Of a stretch of DNA of 14,895 nt, positions 14,522-14,895 are shown piece after piece. Both the position numbers and the translations under genes were made by a program. Position 1 is the first letter of the stretch, and each line of letters begins with the position of its first letter. The stretch spans positions 1 through 14,895 of the forward strand of contig JACQEF010000235.1 in the NCBI GenBank assembly GCA_016200745.1, in the 5' to 3' direction. The stretch is from Chloroflexota bacterium. GTDB lineage: Bacteria > Chloroflexota > Limnocylindria > Limnocylindrales > CSP1-4. The notes below the pieces were generated by a model. That model was given only the letters and a program-made list of their open reading frames with translations, searched no databases and was not told where the DNA came from.

Positions 14522-14639
14522 GTCACCTCTGCCCCCGCTCGGCTCCACGGAGGTTGGGATTTCGGTCCCAGAGACGCGCTTCCCTTGGCGGCCGTTGTGA
14601 GGCGTCGACCCGGTCGTCGATCCAGGCCTTGGCGGCGAG
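14522..14639. other. Short convergent intergenic region, no clear terminator
   Basis: It separates the end of the defence operon from the end of the toxin-like gene. The only hairpin I see is a weak 5-bp stem, TGGGA (14555-14559) with TCCCA (14566-14570), and no T-tract follows on either strand. The toxin frame stays open for about 38 codons past its stop, which looks like chance in high-GC DNA. Confidence 0.4.
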
Positions 14640-14895
14640 TTACTCGGGCAAGATCCCGAGGTTGTCGAGCATGATCGCCTTTAGGGTGTCGAGCTCGGTG
14701 TCCAGGAGGCTGCCAATCCGTCTCGAGAATGCCTTCCGGGGAATGGGCTGCAGCAGATCGAGCAGGATCACGGTGTCGACCGGCAGCCCGCCTTGGCCGG
14801 CGACAAGGGTGATCTGGTACCGGGAGGCTCGGCCGACGAGGTGTGACGTCGGCGCCGCAAGGATATAGGTGAGCGAGGCGTCCGCACAGCGGACC
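14640..14895 (-). CDS. MazF/PemK-like toxin, C-terminal part; cut by right window edge
   Basis: On the minus strand an open frame enters from the right edge and ends at TAA 14642-14640, giving 84 visible residues. They include S-L-T-Y-I-L-A-A-P-T-S-H-L, then R-Y-Q-I-T-L-V-A-G-Q-G-G-L-P-V-D-T-V-I-L, D-L-L-Q-P-I-P-R-K-A-F, R-R-I-G-S-L and a final helix. This order (T/S-rich strand, G-L-P-x-D-S/T-V, D-x-x-x-x-I-x-R/K, R-I-G-x-L) is that of the C-terminal half of MazF/PemK ribonuclease toxins, which cleave mRNA in type II toxin-antitoxin systems. The start and any antitoxin gene lie outside the window. It is convergent with the defence operon, so it is not co-transcribed with it. Recognition is by pattern and could be wrong at family level. 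Confidence 0.65.
   Translation of the reverse strand, partial: VRCADASLTYILAAPTSHLVGRASRYQITLVAGQGGLPVDTVILLDLLQPIPRKAFSRRIGSLLDTELDTLKAIMLDNLGILPE

Noticed and set aside
14555..14570. Intrinsic terminator after the defence operon
   Set aside because: The stem is only five base pairs and is not followed by a T-tract on either strand.
14518..14868. 116-codon plus-strand frame after the ATPase gene
   Set aside because: Ser/Arg-rich shadow of the minus-strand MazF-like frame, which has recognisable family motifs.
1..14895. tRNA or rRNA genes
   Set aside because: By eye I saw no T-loop/acceptor pattern or rRNA-like conserved stretches, and almost all sequence is occupied by coding frames.

Overview
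The window is high-GC DNA with dense genes, 1-4 nt gene overlaps, GTG and TTG starts and purine-rich Shine-Dalgarno sites. This suits an actinobacterium or a high-GC Chloroflexota member; nothing here fixes the taxon. It reads as the inner part of an integrated mobile element carrying an anti-phage-type operon.

Left part (1-4621, all minus strand): an operon that reads leftward from a promoter near 4651-4680. In transcription order it encodes a DUF5343 protein, a possible 24-aa peptide, an unrecognised 204-aa protein, a small ribbon-helix-helix-like protein, an 865-aa primase-polymerase/P-loop ATPase, a 59-aa protein, and the start of a serine recombinase that runs off the left edge. Primase plus serine integrase is the replication/integration module of an integrative element. 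Several junctions are ATGA or GTGA overlaps. The 3' part of the primase gene holds ten copies of a 7-bp motif in two opposed arrays (468-614), and a 10-bp inverted repeat lies just upstream of the ribbon-helix-helix gene (3152-3193).

Middle (4622-5148): a divergent control region. The minus-strand promoter is overlapped by four GTGGYAC half-sites. A small unrecognised gene (4757-4987) points the other way. A 161-bp gap follows, ending in a hairpin whose loop holds the ribosome-binding site of the next gene and whose 3' arm contains its TTG start.

Right part (5149-14521, plus strand): three large, tightly packed genes. They encode an SNF2-type helicase with a C-terminal DUF3883 (nuclease-like) domain, a DUF1156 DNA methyltransferase, and a DUF499 P-loop ATPase with an Ig-like domain near its C-terminus. 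The helicase, methylase and ATPase set matches what has been catalogued as a DISARM-related defence system (Hma, from memory). The expected logic is self-marking by methylation and ATP-driven recognition or destruction of unmarked DNA. No DUF1998 or phospholipase-D partner of DISARM is visible.

Right edge (14640-14895, minus strand): the 3' end of a MazF/PemK-like toxin gene, convergent with the defence operon.
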